A stretch of DNA of 64,000 bases. It comes from Butyrivibrio fibrisolvens. Lineage in GTDB: Bacteria; Bacillota; Clostridia; Lachnospirales; Lachnospiraceae. The notes under the pieces are model-generated. The model was given only the letters and a program-made list of their open reading frames with translations. It was not told where the DNA came from and ran no database searches. Both the position numbers and the translations under genes were made by a program. The DNA is taken from the NCBI RefSeq assembly GCF_023206215.1, contig NZ_CP065800.1, forward strand, positions 62,001 to 126,000, given 5' to 3'. Below are positions 8,874 through 17,690 of the stretch, one piece after another (position 1 is the first letter of the stretch; every line of letters starts with the position of its first letter).

Positions 8874-10463
8874 TCAATACAAGTAATTGAGCGGGTTGAC
8901 CTGAACTCCATTAATTAAAATCTCAAAGTGAAGATGTGCACCGGTACTTACACCCGTATTACCACTAAGAGCTATCTTCTGTCCCTGGGATACATGATCT
9001 CCGACAGATACTAAAATCTTGGACAAATGTCCATATCTTGTCTGTCTTCCATCGGGATGATCTATATAGATAACATATCCATATCCTGATCCCCATCCCG
9101 CTCTTGAGACAACGCCTCCTGAAGAAGCCATAACTGCTGTTCCAACAGGAGTTGCCCAGTCTACACCTTTATGGTAAGTGCTGGCGCCTTTAGTAGGTCT
9201 TGATCTATAACCAAATCCCGAACTAAGTCTTCCGCCAGAAATAGGCTTGATATATGTAGGAGGTACTATTGTTCCTCTTTCGACTATTTTGGCAACAGCC
9301 TCGTAGATTACCTCTTCTTTGATAGTCTCCTGAGACACCTCTTTGTCATTCTCGTAATAATTAAGAACTATGGCATTGTGACGTCCATCTGAAGGTTCCT
9401 GCAAGACAACAGATTTGGTTGTATACCATGAATCATTGTCCACATACTGAACCTCAGCCTGATAGTCCTCTTCCAGATATTCAAGCTCAGTTCTTACAAC
9501 TGTAAGCTCCGGTTCCGGAACTGTTACGATGATCTCATCTTCAACTCTTATGATTGAGTTTTCATTTTCAATAGTCGGATTCATTGCAACAAGATCATCT
9601 ACAGTCAGATTGAATTTGGCTGCGATAGATCCCAGTGTATCTCCGCTCTGAACCTCATATATCTGGTTAGTTTCCTGATCTTTGGTTACTTCTTCTATGG
9701 CAGATGCAAGATCAGTAAGCTCATTCTCAGGAAGATATGCTTCTACAACCTCTACTTTGTCACCAAAATCAAGAGTCTTAACACCAAGATCATAATCATC
9801 AAAATCCATATCATCTGATGAAAGCTCTGTATCTTCCATGAATACTTCATCAAGATAAGCTGCTATTCCATAAGATTTAAATTCACTTATAGAACCTGAT
9901 ACATCAAAATAGTTATCTACAGAAGAAACAACTTCAGTAGTAAGGACATTGACCTCTCTGTCAGGGTCAAGTATCAGTGTAGCTTCGAACTCATCGTCAT
10001 AATCATACTTATCAAGTGCTGCATTAAGGATTTTTAATACTTCTTCCTTGGATGCTACATTAACATAGAAATCGTTGATCTTAATCGTATAGCACCTTTT
10101 AAGCGTATCCTTTTCATTTTGCACCAAAGCATTTTTCATCCTGTTTATGACATCATCTGAACTATCCATCTTCTGCCATACGACATGATCACCTGTTATC
10201 TCAATATCTGCCTTAGCAAGCACAAGCTCAGTATTATCAAGCTGTAAAAGTCTTCTTGCTTCCCTTAAATATTCATAAGCCTGATCTTCTGATGAAACCA
10301 TTCCTACATTTTCACCATTGAGAGTAACATAAAAAATATTATCTTCCGAAAAATCAGCTCTGATAAAACTAGGTATAAAAAACAGCCATACAAATGCAAA
10401 GAAAAGTGATGCTCTTATAAACCAATATCCTATTTTTCTGTAATGTTTGGTAATATGTTTCAT
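8874..10463 (-). CDS. Cell-wall M23 endopeptidase with LysM and G5 domains
   Basis: Membrane-anchored or secreted peptidoglycan hydrolase of 529 residues. Residues 12-36 form an N-terminal signal/anchor. A long region (40-260) without a recognised family follows. A LysM domain (about 268-314, VQSGDTLGSIAAKFNL) should bind glycan, and residues ~320-397 look like a G5 domain. The C-terminal M23 domain has zinc ligands H431 and D435 (YHKGVDWA), plus H479, H510 and H512 (GAHLHFEI), so it should be active. The architecture resembles LysM-G5-M23 proteins involved in wall remodelling or sporulation-type engulfment. Its ATG directly follows the TAA of the coiled-coil gene with no gap, so the two are coupled. 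Confidence 0.93.
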   Translation of the reverse strand: MKHITKHYRKIGYWFIRASLFFAFVWLFFIPSFIRADFSEDNIFYVTLNGENVGMVSSEDQAYEYLREARRLLQLDNTELVLAKADIEITGDHVVWQKMDSSDDVINRMKNALVQNEKDTLKRCYTIKINDFYVNVASKEEVLKILNAALDKYDYDDEFEATLILDPDREVNVLTTEVVSSVDNYFDVSGSISEFKSYGIAAYLDEVFMEDTELSSDDMDFDDYDLGVKTLDFGDKVEVVEAYLPENELTDLASAIEEVTKDQETNQIYEVQSGDTLGSIAAKFNLTVDDLVAMNPTIENENSIIRVEDEIIVTVPEPELTVVRTELEYLEEDYQAEVQYVDNDSWYTTKSVVLQEPSDGRHNAIVLNYYENDKEVSQETIKEEVIYEAVAKIVERGTIVPPTYIKPISGGRLSSGFGYRSRPTKGASTYHKGVDWATPVGTAVMASSGGVVSRAGWGSGYGYVIYIDHPDGRQTRYGHLSKILVSVGDHVSQGQKIALSGNTGVSTGAHLHFEILINGVQVNPLNYLY

Positions 10464-11288
10464 TTAAAAATGTAAAAACCCCATAATATTTAATACATTA
10501 ATGCCTATACCGATCAGCACAGCAATCAGTGTGATGACGCTGACAGTTGTACATGCATGATTTTTGTCTATTGCAAGCTGAAGTTCTTCTATCTTGTGTG
10601 ACAGTTCTTTCTGCTTCTCAGAAAGGCCTTCAAATGCTCTTTGAAGCTGACCTGAAGTCTCATCTGCAACGCTCACTGCAAGATGATCATTCTCATCCAG
10701 GATACGCTTTATAATATCTTCTGTGAGTTTCTTATTCTCATCCTGTGATGATGCCTGAACATTCCTGTAGACCTGAACACCAATATCATGAGTATATTTG
10801 TGTTCTTCATCAAGCCTCTTATAAAGAGATTCAATAAATGCCTTATTCTTATCTTCTATACCATTATTAAAGGCATCATAAAGACTCTTGTTATTATCTT
10901 CTATTCCTCTTCCAAGAGCATCAAGTAGCGCTCTGTTGCTGTCTTCAAATCCGCCGCTAAGGGACTCTAAAAGTGTCTTATTACCGTCAGTTATATTCTG
11001 ACTTATATTTTCAAGAAGCTTTTTGTTCTCGGCATTATCTGTATCTTTTGTATTATCATCAAGCTTCGAGGATATTTTGTTCATTAAAGCTGTAAGTTCA
11101 TCCGCAGTTTTATGAATTGCTTCCATCTCCTCCTGATACTGCAGGGTCTGTGTACGAAGCCTTTGTGTTTCAGCAGCTTCAGCTGCTGCATTAGCCTTGA
11201 TCATTTCTGCTGCGCTTATCTTATCTGCAAGCTTATCCATTATATTATCCACTATCCTTTCTCCCCATGTCCTGCTGTCTTTTTTCAA
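10464..11288 (-). CDS. Membrane-anchored coiled-coil protein with 15-residue repeats
   Basis: Unrecognised protein of 274 residues, mostly helical, with one C-terminal membrane segment (about 247-271) and a short tail. Residues ~88-162 are five tandem 15-residue repeats, each starting N(K/R) and ending near (I/F)(T/E)D, for example NKTLLESLSGGFEDS. A partial sixth unit follows. The start is chosen as TTG at 11286-11288 because GGAGGT lies six bases upstream; a GTG 15 codons earlier has no comparable site. The protein would be cytoplasmic with a C-terminal anchor. Coupling to the M23 peptidase (stop and start abut) suggests a regulatory or scaffolding partner for that hydrolase, which is inference. 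Confidence 0.8.
   Translation of the reverse strand: MKKDSRTWGERIVDNIMDKLADKISAAEMIKANAAAEAAETQRLRTQTLQYQEEMEAIHKTADELTALMNKISSKLDDNTKDTDNAENKKLLENISQNITDGNKTLLESLSGGFEDSNRALLDALGRGIEDNNKSLYDAFNNGIEDKNKAFIESLYKRLDEEHKYTHDIGVQVYRNVQASSQDENKKLTEDIIKRILDENDHLAVSVADETSGQLQRAFEGLSEKQKELSHKIEELQLAIDKNHACTTVSVITLIAVLIGIGINVLNIMGFLHF
10803..11027 (-). repeat. Five tandem 45-bp coding repeats (15-residue units)
   Basis: Within the coiled-coil gene, five consecutive 15-codon units share the pattern NK..L......I.D at the protein level. They are diverged at the DNA level, so this is an old duplication. Confidence 0.8.
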
Positions 11289-11470
11289 TGCTGTACCTCC
11301 AAAAACAAGTGTAGATTTTTGTGAATATTGCACAGTACTTTCTAAAGATGCGACTATTTTTTGTGCACGTTAACTGAGTCTTTACTACTTGTTCATATTT
11401 TATACATAAAACATGTCTATATTAAATATATAAATGATTCAGACAAACAGATAGATATTTTTTCATAATA

Positions 11471-11496
11471 GCCCGGGTGCCGAAAGGTGCTCGGGC
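11471..11496 (-). terminator. GC-rich hairpin after the alarmone synthetase gene
   Basis: An 11-bp stem (GCCCGGGTGCC against GGTGCTCGGGC, one G-T pair) with a short GAAA-type loop lies 30 bp past the stop at 11526. No T tract follows on either strand, so it may be a weak terminator or an mRNA 3' end stabiliser. The rest of 11289-11525 shows no gene. Confidence 0.5.
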
Positions 11497-11525
11497 ACTC
11501 CTCATTAATGGCTTTTCTTGAAGCT

Positions 11526-12182
11526 TTATTCCTCTTTCTGGTTCTTGATCTTTTCAGCAATCTCCAAAATCTCGTTGTTAAGAGAAAGCATACGGGCATC
11601 AAGCTCCGATACCATATGTGCACATTCTAAAAGCTCTGTATTAATATGAGTTGGGGCGTTGCCTTCAAACTTGTACTGAATCTTGTGTTCAAGTGAAGCC
11701 CAGAAATCCATTGCTACTGTTCTAATCTGAATTTCGACTTTAGTATCGATGATACGATCAGACAGGTATACCGGAACAGTGACTACCATATGATAGGATC
11801 TGTAGCCACTTGCCTTGGGATTCATAATATAATCCTTGACTGCTATTATCCTTATATCGCTTTGATTGCTGATGATATCGGCGATTGTATAAATATCGTT
11901 TGTAAAAGAGCATATTACTCTTATGCCGGCAATATCATTGACATATTTTACCATATTTTCAATGGTAGATTCATAGCCATGGCGTTTTAATTTTTTGACT
12001 ATACTTTCTGATGTCTTGATCCTTGCCTTGATATGCTCAATAGGATTATAACGATGAACCTGTTGAAATTCATCATTTATAATCTCTATCTTAGTATTGA
12101 TCTGTTTAAGTGCTGAATGATAGACGAGTGTAACCTGCTCCCAGGTATGAATATCCTGCTCGTTCCCTATTTTAAGCTCCAA
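11526..12182 (-). CDS. Small alarmone synthetase, RelA/SpoT-domain GTP pyrophosphokinase
   Basis: Cytoplasmic single-domain (p)ppGpp synthetase of 218 residues (RelQ/YjbM type), which transfers pyrophosphate from ATP to GDP or GTP. There is no HD hydrolase, TGS or ACT domain, as expected for the small class. Synthetase motifs are visible: ARIKTSESIVKKLKR, DIAGIRVICSF, GYRSYHMVV and the EIQIRTVAMDFWASLEHK block. The start is a TTG at 12180-12182 with GAGGG eight bases upstream. A hairpin follows the gene. It stands apart from neighbours and is probably transcribed alone. The 220 bp upstream (12183-12402) contain no gene. Confidence 0.93.
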   Translation of the reverse strand: MELKIGNEQDIHTWEQVTLVYHSALKQINTKIEIINDEFQQVHRYNPIEHIKARIKTSESIVKKLKRHGYESTIENMVKYVNDIAGIRVICSFTNDIYTIADIISNQSDIRIIAVKDYIMNPKASGYRSYHMVVTVPVYLSDRIIDTKVEIQIRTVAMDFWASLEHKIQYKFEGNAPTHINTELLECAHMVSELDARMLSLNNEILEIAEKIKNQKEE

Positions 12183-12402
12183 GATTTTTCCCTCAATTAT
12201 AAATTATTTTTTGCAATCCATAGCCCCCAAAGGTAGCCGGGAGCCCGCATTATCCGACCATTTCACCCCTAACATGATCAGAAATCTCTTCTTATTAAAA
12301 AGATGTTTTGAATTCTATCCCTCTTATATCTTACATTCAAATGGGTATATTTGGCAAATATTACATAACTTTATAACCCTATATCACGAGCAAAGAAAGT
12401 GG

Positions 12403-13335
12403 CTAATTGTTCCAGTACTCTTTATTAAGACTACAAGCCCTTACAATGCTCTTGGGGAGCCTGTTATACATTTTACCAAGTCTAAATCCCACATACCTGC
12501 TGCCTACAAGGAGTATATAGTGCGGTATCCTATAAGTTTTATGCATATCCTGAAGATATCTGATCGTACCTTTGACCATTTTCATGCCTTCAGACTCATT
12601 GGACAATCCTTCAAATATCTCCGGATGATCTTTTTGAGATACACCTATGTCAAAATTCCTGTGGAACTGCTGCATACATGTATAGTTATGAGAATGTACA
12701 ACTCCAGCGCGAGGAACATATCTTGTCGCATATCCTGCCTTTATAGCTGTTCCCGCATATACCATATCTTCATTGAAGATAGCTTTTCTTATGAATCCTC
12801 CAAGCTTGTCATATATGCTGCGCTTATACATGGCACATACATTAGAGCAAAAATATGTTTTGATTCCCAGTTTTTCTACATCAGCTAGTGTTTTCCTTAT
12901 TGAGGTTACTGAATAGTTGAACTTTCTGGCATAAAGCTCTTCTGGATTACAATCAGGTCTGGGAATCTGCCTTGCATATGAGACAGCCAGCTGATCATCA
13001 CCGTCAAATGCCTTCACAAGCTCCTCTATAAGATTTCTATCTGCAGGGATAGCATCCTGTGTCATACACATAAAGTACTCTGCATCTGAAAACAAAACGC
13101 CCTCATGTCTTGTGCGTCCATGATCAAATTCCTGTTTGGACAGATGAAAAACAGTCACATTTGGATATCTAAGCGTTAGCTGCTCGTCACTTATAAGCTT
13201 TGCAAGTTCCTGTGCCTGCGTATTCATTAGGATGATCTTTGAAGGCTTTATGGTCTGCTCGTTCAGCCTGTCCAAGAGAGTAAATAGTTCTTTATTAGGT
13301 TTATATGTAGGTATTATCACATCAATATCATACAT
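12403..13335 (-). CDS. Rhamnosyltransferase-like GT2 glycosyltransferase
   Basis: GT-A fold glycosyltransferase of 310 residues, last gene of the polysaccharide region. The fold opens with DVIIPTYKPNKELF. The acceptor/metal region reads MTQDAIP in place of a strict DXD, followed by EEL and FNEDMVYAGTAIKAGY, a pattern common in rhamnosyltransferases of the WbbL/RfbF type. The dTDP-rhamnose genes upstream fit that donor, but specificity is inferred. No membrane segment is present. The ATG at 13335 is preferred over one five codons earlier because GGGAG sits about eight bases upstream of it. Confidence 0.85.
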   Translation of the reverse strand: MYDIDVIIPTYKPNKELFTLLDRLNEQTIKPSKIILMNTQAQELAKLISDEQLTLRYPNVTVFHLSKQEFDHGRTRHEGVLFSDAEYFMCMTQDAIPADRNLIEELVKAFDGDDQLAVSYARQIPRPDCNPEELYARKFNYSVTSIRKTLADVEKLGIKTYFCSNVCAMYKRSIYDKLGGFIRKAIFNEDMVYAGTAIKAGYATRYVPRAGVVHSHNYTCMQQFHRNFDIGVSQKDHPEIFEGLSNESEGMKMVKGTIRYLQDMHKTYRIPHYILLVGSRYVGFRLGKMYNRLPKSIVRACSLNKEYWNN

Positions 13336-13412
13336 GCTGGTATCTCCCATCAGGCTCTATACTATAGCCACATTTTATGCTCATCACATGTAGCCTGTTA
13401 ATCTACATGCCA

Positions 13413-13437
13413 CGAGCCGGAGTATATCCCCGGCTCG
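13413..13437. other. GC-rich hairpin between the LCP and GT2 genes
   Basis: A perfect 8-bp stem, CGAGCCGG at 13413-13420 and CCGGCTCG at 13430-13437, around a 9-base loop. There is no T tract; it could act as an intercistronic stabiliser or attenuator. Confidence 0.5.
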
Positions 13438-13440
13438 ATT

Positions 13441-13463
13441 ATGCAAAAAGCCTTTAAGGCTTT
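13441..13463 (-). terminator. Probable terminator of the LCP gene
   Basis: On the minus strand AAAGCC, a five-base loop and GGCTTTTTG form a small hairpin with five Ts, about 85 bp past the LCP stop. Confidence 0.55.
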
Positions 13464-13481
13464 AATGATTATTATATTTAT

Positions 13482-13520
13482 GATCAAGATTTTAGATCAA
13501 TATTTTAGATCAATATTTTA
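13482..13520. repeat. Three tandem 13-bp intergenic repeats
   Basis: Consecutive copies GATCAAGATTTTA, GATCAATATTTTA, GATCAATATTTTA at 13482, 13495 and 13508, with a fourth partial copy. They lie in the gap after the LCP gene. Confidence 0.85.
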
Positions 13521-13547
13521 ATCAACAGTCTTACCTGTGTAATAGTC

Positions 13548-14969
13548 TTAGTTAGACATTCCTGCTGTCTTACCTGATATATATTCACTATATTCCTTGA
13601 CAGTGTCAGAACAGGTATAGCCCTCTTCTCCAAAGAGGAATTCATGAAGCCATACAACATTGGATTCAAGTGAGATAGGTGCTACAACACTTGCTTCTCC
13701 AACTTTACCGGTTGCACGCATTGATTCCTGAGGGAATCCGTCCTCTGCAACAATTGAATAACTGCTTATCTTACCAAGAAGCTCGACTATCTTGGAAAGC
13801 TCAAGTGATGTTGCCATCTCATCAAATACCTTGTTGGCAATATTAGTAAGAGTATCTGTATCTGCAGTCTTAGCCTTGTCCATGATAGCCTGGATAACTT
13901 CTCTCTGACGTGCAGCACGTGCAAAGTCGTTACCTGCTGTATATCTGATACGGCAGTAAGCTGTAGCCTGAAGTCCATCTAGAGTCTGCATTCCTGTTGT
14001 TGTTACTTCTTTGTAGGAGATTCCAAGCTCTTTAGCCATTGTCTGCTGATAGTTGTTGATATGAAGTATCTCTGCATCATCAACTTCTATTTCTACACCG
14101 CCCAGATCATTGATGATATCTGTAAGACCACCAAATCCTATAGTGATAAAGTCTGTGATATCAAGGTCGAGGTTAGTATTGAGCATGTTTATAGCCTGCT
14201 GAGGTCCGCCATAAGCATATGCTGCATTACACTTACCATAACCCTTGTCATTCTGCTGGTTAAGATATGTATCACGATATACTGAGCAAAGCTTGATCTC
14301 GCCTGTATCCTGATTAATAGAAGCTATTATGATACAGTCAGAACGTGTTCCTGATGAGAGGATTCCTTTGGTTGAGTCAACACCAAAAAGTGCTATGTTC
14401 CAGTAGCCTTTCATCGACTCGTTGTTCTTAACTGATTCAGCGATATTCTGATCAAGCTCTTCCTCGTCAACCTTAACTTCTGTTACGTTGGTAATACCTG
14501 CTTTGATAAATACAAAATAAGCAGTTACACCAAGAATAGCTATTATAAGAATCTCAGCTATGATGATAGCTATAGTTTTGTTATTATTCTTCTTTCTTCC
14601 GCGTCCCTGTGAAGAAGGTCTTCCATTCTGAGAATATCCGCCTTGAGGTCTAGCTCCCTGCTGTGGGTATCTTCCCTGAGGTGCTCTGCCCTGAGAATAT
14701 CCACCATTTTGATATCCATTTCCCTGTGAATAACCGTGTCCCTGAGGTGCTCTACCCTGAGAATATCCGCCCTGAGGTCTTGCTCCCTGCTGCGTATATC
14801 TTCCCTGGGGGGCTCTGCCCTGAGGTGCTCTTGAACCCTGAACCGGTCTTCCGTTTCCATTATTCGAAGGTCTTCCCTGCCCGTTTGATACAGTCCTTCC
14901 TGAAGGTCTGCCATTATTTGATGATCTGTTATAATTTCCTCTTCCGTCATGATTATCGAAATTAGACAT
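13548..14969 (-). CDS. LytR-CpsA-Psr (LCP) family cell-wall glycopolymer ligase
   Basis: Membrane protein of 473 residues. LCP enzymes move lipid-linked glycopolymers onto peptidoglycan, so this is the likely attachment step for the polymer made by the surrounding cluster. The N-terminal ~125 residues are cytoplasmic and low in complexity, built from near-repeats such as GRAPQGRY and QQGARPQGGYSQ. One membrane segment follows (about 131-154), then the LCP domain (about 190-400). Conserved Arg/Asp residues in GTRSDCIII and SVYRDTYL match the phosphate-binding site. The ATG follows AAAGGAG at normal spacing. The repetitive Gln/Gly/Arg/Tyr tail is unusual and is echoed in other anchored proteins here. 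Confidence 0.92.
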   Translation of the reverse strand: MSNFDNHDGRGNYNRSSNNGRPSGRTVSNGQGRPSNNGNGRPVQGSRAPQGRAPQGRYTQQGARPQGGYSQGRAPQGHGYSQGNGYQNGGYSQGRAPQGRYPQQGARPQGGYSQNGRPSSQGRGRKKNNNKTIAIIIAEILIIAILGVTAYFVFIKAGITNVTEVKVDEEELDQNIAESVKNNESMKGYWNIALFGVDSTKGILSSGTRSDCIIIASINQDTGEIKLCSVYRDTYLNQQNDKGYGKCNAAYAYGGPQQAINMLNTNLDLDITDFITIGFGGLTDIINDLGGVEIEVDDAEILHINNYQQTMAKELGISYKEVTTTGMQTLDGLQATAYCRIRYTAGNDFARAARQREVIQAIMDKAKTADTDTLTNIANKVFDEMATSLELSKIVELLGKISSYSIVAEDGFPQESMRATGKVGEASVVAPISLESNVVWLHEFLFGEEGYTCSDTVKEYSEYISGKTAGMSN

Positions 14970-15056
14970 GCCATTCTCCTTTACCGCAATCCAGTCAGAT
15001 AATGTATGGTCATACTGCGGTTACCAATAAAACATTTCTCCCTTGACCACCTGTCT

Positions 15057-15085
15057 ATTTTGCCACAAAATGCTTTTTTATACAA
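15057..15085 (-). promoter_or_regulatory. Candidate promoter upstream of the LCP gene
   Basis: On the minus strand TTGTAT (15080-15085), 17 bp and CAAAAT (15057-15062) lie about 90 bp before the LCP start. The -10 is imperfect. Confidence 0.4.
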
Positions 15086-15158
15086 GTATTGCAACTTAAA
15101 CGTAGCTTAAATGCTTTTTTAAATTATATACTTTTTGTATACTTTATGTTCTCAGGAC

Positions 15159-16562
15159 TTAATAGGCATTCTTTTTGCCATGGAAGAAAGTTCCAAAAAG
15201 AATCTTGAGATCAAAGCCAACAGACCAGTTCTCTATATAATAGATATCATAATCTATACGCTTACGGATTGATGTATCTCCTCTATAGCCATTGACCTGA
15301 GCCCATCCTGTTATGCCTGGGCGGACCTGGTGTTTGACCATATATCTTGGTATCTCTTCCCTAAACTTCTCAACAAACTGCGGACGCTCCGGTCTTGGCC
15401 CCACAAGTGACATAGATCCAAACAGAACATTAAAAAACTGCGGAGTTTCATCAAGGTTATGACTTCTTAGATATCTGCCTATCTTAGTTACTCTAGGATC
15501 ATTTTTGGTTGTCCAGCCCTTAGCTTCTTCTTTGGTTGTCTGTACTTCCATAGTACGGAATTTGTACATCATGAAGTTCTTGCCGTTAAGCCCGACTCTT
15601 TCCTGTTTAAATATAATGGGTCCCTTTGAAGTAAGCTTAATACCTATAACTGCAAAGAGCATTACAGGGCTGTAGCATATGATAGCTACAAGAGCGCCTA
15701 TTATATCAATGATCCTTTTTACTATTCTATTACCGGTATCTGTAAGAGGCACATACCTTATATTGATAACAGGAAGTCCCTCTACGTCCTCTGTATAAGG
15801 ACTGCTTGGGAATAAAGATGTATAGTCAGGTATGAACTTGGTGTGGACTCCGGACTTTTCACAGCAGGCTACAAGCTCTTCAAGCATATCGTAGTGATCA
15901 AGTGAAAGAGTTATCGCTATCTCATCGTACGAATTAGCGCTTATAAGCTCGCTAAGCTGATCGATGGTTCCTATGACTCTGACGCCATGATAAGCAGTTC
16001 CAACAGGTATCCTGTTATCAAGTATTCCGTTTATCGCATAGCCCCACTGAGGATTTTCTTCTACTCTGCTGATGTATGCTTCTGCAGATCTTGAATATCC
16101 AACAAGGAGTACGTGCTTTAAGTTATATCCTTTTTTCCTCATAAAGCGTAGAACTCTTCGAACTGCATATCGGGACAAGGACATAACGATTATATTAACT
16201 ACAAAAAATACTGCAATGAGTTTTCTGGAGAAGTGATCCTGGTGAACCAGGTACAGACCGCCTACAAATACTGCAACACCGATAACATTGGCTTCTATTA
16301 TGTTACGGATCTCACTTCCAACCTTACCGGATCTTCTTGGCGTATACAGATTAGTGATATTATAAAGGACAAGATAAGCAGGTACCAGTAGATAAAGTAC
16401 GCTAAAATAGACTTCTCTTGGAAGCGCAACTTCAAGCTCATAGCTATCAACAAATATGGAATAAAACCTTATATAATATGACAGCACGTATGCGACAACA
16501 ATTGTCACCGCATCCACCAGGACCTGTATCCTGTTGAGCTGTTTCTGATTGTTCTTTATCAT
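15159..16562 (-). CDS. Polyprenyl-phosphate sugar-1-phosphate transferase (WcaJ/CpsE type)
   Basis: Integral membrane enzyme of 467 residues that would start polymer synthesis by transferring a sugar-1-phosphate from a nucleotide sugar to undecaprenyl phosphate. Four hydrophobic N-terminal segments (about 10-135) precede a CoA-binding-like region with GYSRSAEAYI. A further membrane hairpin at ~275-300 leads into the catalytic domain: FKQERVGLNGKNF, MYKFRTME, DETPQFFNVL and GPRPERP. The glucose-specific branch is the best match by architecture, but donor identity is inferred. Start ATG with ACGGAG upstream. Three 10-bp repeats lie in the gap before it. Confidence 0.93.
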   Translation of the reverse strand: MIKNNQKQLNRIQVLVDAVTIVVAYVLSYYIRFYSIFVDSYELEVALPREVYFSVLYLLVPAYLVLYNITNLYTPRRSGKVGSEIRNIIEANVIGVAVFVGGLYLVHQDHFSRKLIAVFFVVNIIVMSLSRYAVRRVLRFMRKKGYNLKHVLLVGYSRSAEAYISRVEENPQWGYAINGILDNRIPVGTAYHGVRVIGTIDQLSELISANSYDEIAITLSLDHYDMLEELVACCEKSGVHTKFIPDYTSLFPSSPYTEDVEGLPVINIRYVPLTDTGNRIVKRIIDIIGALVAIICYSPVMLFAVIGIKLTSKGPIIFKQERVGLNGKNFMMYKFRTMEVQTTKEEAKGWTTKNDPRVTKIGRYLRSHNLDETPQFFNVLFGSMSLVGPRPERPQFVEKFREEIPRYMVKHQVRPGITGWAQVNGYRGDTSIRKRIDYDIYYIENWSVGFDLKILFGTFFHGKKNAY

Positions 16563-16587
16563 AACACTCCGTCCCCTGACCGCACTT

Positions 16588-16617
16588 TTGCCTTAAGTTG
16601 CCTTAAGTTACCTTAAG
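16588..16617. repeat. Three tandem 10-bp intergenic repeats
   Basis: TTGCCTTAAG, TTGCCTTAAG and TTACCTTAAG run head to tail 26 bp upstream of the sugar-phosphate transferase start. The unit contains the palindrome CTTAAG. Confidence 0.8.
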
Positions 16618-16662
16618 GCATCCTGCCTATATCCGGCATATATACGGCCGCTTATATTTTGA

Positions 16663-17652
16663 TCATATAAATCTTTTTATTGTATTTATCCACATTTCAA
16701 TCTGAAGGATTGCAAGACTTTTCAGATTCTTTCGTTGGAATCTGACTTTTTTGTCTGATCCTTTATGTATTTTGGATATTCCCTGCATAAGTCCCTGCAT
16801 ATAAGCTCTGCCAAGGCCTTTTCTTGCAAAGAATACTCCCTTTATCACTATTCCTGCAAGAATAAGAGGAAGATTTAATACAATCTGCAAAAAAGGAAAA
16901 TTCTTATATATAAGATACAGATTGTTGCCCGCTGTAAGCTTTTGCTTGAACTCATTATATCTTGAACCCGAGGTTGCACTTCCTGCATGAAGTACTACAG
17001 CTGCCGGCTCTAAAAAGTTTATATATCCATAAACTCTGGCTCTTATTCCTATGTCCACATCCTCAAGATAGCAGAAATGCAAAACGTCAAATCCGCCGAT
17101 CTTGTCAAAGACACTTTTCCTGTATATAGCCGCGCCGGCGCAGGAGGATGTAATACTCTTCCTATTCGAAAAAAGTGATGCAGGCTTGGCTTTACCATCA
17201 GTAAATGCCCATCCCATCGCGCTGTAATAATCTCCGCTGTCATCAACTATGTATGGGTTATTTAAAGATACCATAAGTGCCTGTACAGAGAAAGCTTTTT
17301 TCTTATGATCTATTGCATTTTCAAGTTTTTCTATGCAGTCATTCCTGCAGACAGTATCATTGTTAAGAAGAAATATATACTCAGTACTAGCAAGTTCTAT
17401 CCCCTTGTTCACTGCGTTTGAAAAGCCTGTATTGGAAGAAAGACTTACCAGTTTGCAACTAATCTTGGAACCATCCTTGCAGGTAAGTTCTCCCTCATAA
17501 TTTTCTTTAATATAATCTATACTTCCATCTGTCGATGCATTATCTATGATTATAATATCCGAAGGCAAGGTCTGCACAAGAAGTGATTCTATGCAGTCCT
17601 TTAAATATTTCATTCCATTGTAATTCGGAATGACAACTGTTGTTTTTGACAT
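16663..17652 (-). CDS. GT2 family glycosyltransferase
   Basis: GT-A glycosyltransferase of 329 residues, similar to rhamnosyltransferases. It begins with VVIPNYNGMKYLKDCIESLL and IIIDNASTDGSI (nucleotide binding). The metal-binding region is LLNNDTVC, and FCYLEDVDIGIRARVYG is the usual acceptor-side motif. The C-terminal ~60 residues hold one hydrophobic segment that may touch the membrane. The ATG follows AAAGGATAT at rather long spacing (~12 bases). It sits 38 bp from the preceding GT2 gene and is co-transcribed with it. Confidence 0.88.
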   Translation of the reverse strand: MSKTTVVIPNYNGMKYLKDCIESLLVQTLPSDIIIIDNASTDGSIDYIKENYEGELTCKDGSKISCKLVSLSSNTGFSNAVNKGIELASTEYIFLLNNDTVCRNDCIEKLENAIDHKKKAFSVQALMVSLNNPYIVDDSGDYYSAMGWAFTDGKAKPASLFSNRKSITSSCAGAAIYRKSVFDKIGGFDVLHFCYLEDVDIGIRARVYGYINFLEPAAVVLHAGSATSGSRYNEFKQKLTAGNNLYLIYKNFPFLQIVLNLPLILAGIVIKGVFFARKGLGRAYMQGLMQGISKIHKGSDKKVRFQRKNLKSLAILQIEMWINTIKRFI

Positions 17653-17690
17653 ACAAGCATATATCCTTTAATTTCAATACAGTTTTTATA

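Noticed and set aside
12211..12888. 225-codon plus-strand open frame overlapping the GT2 gene end and gap
   Set aside because: More than half is antisense to a clear glycosyltransferase, and the remainder is AT-rich with no domain.
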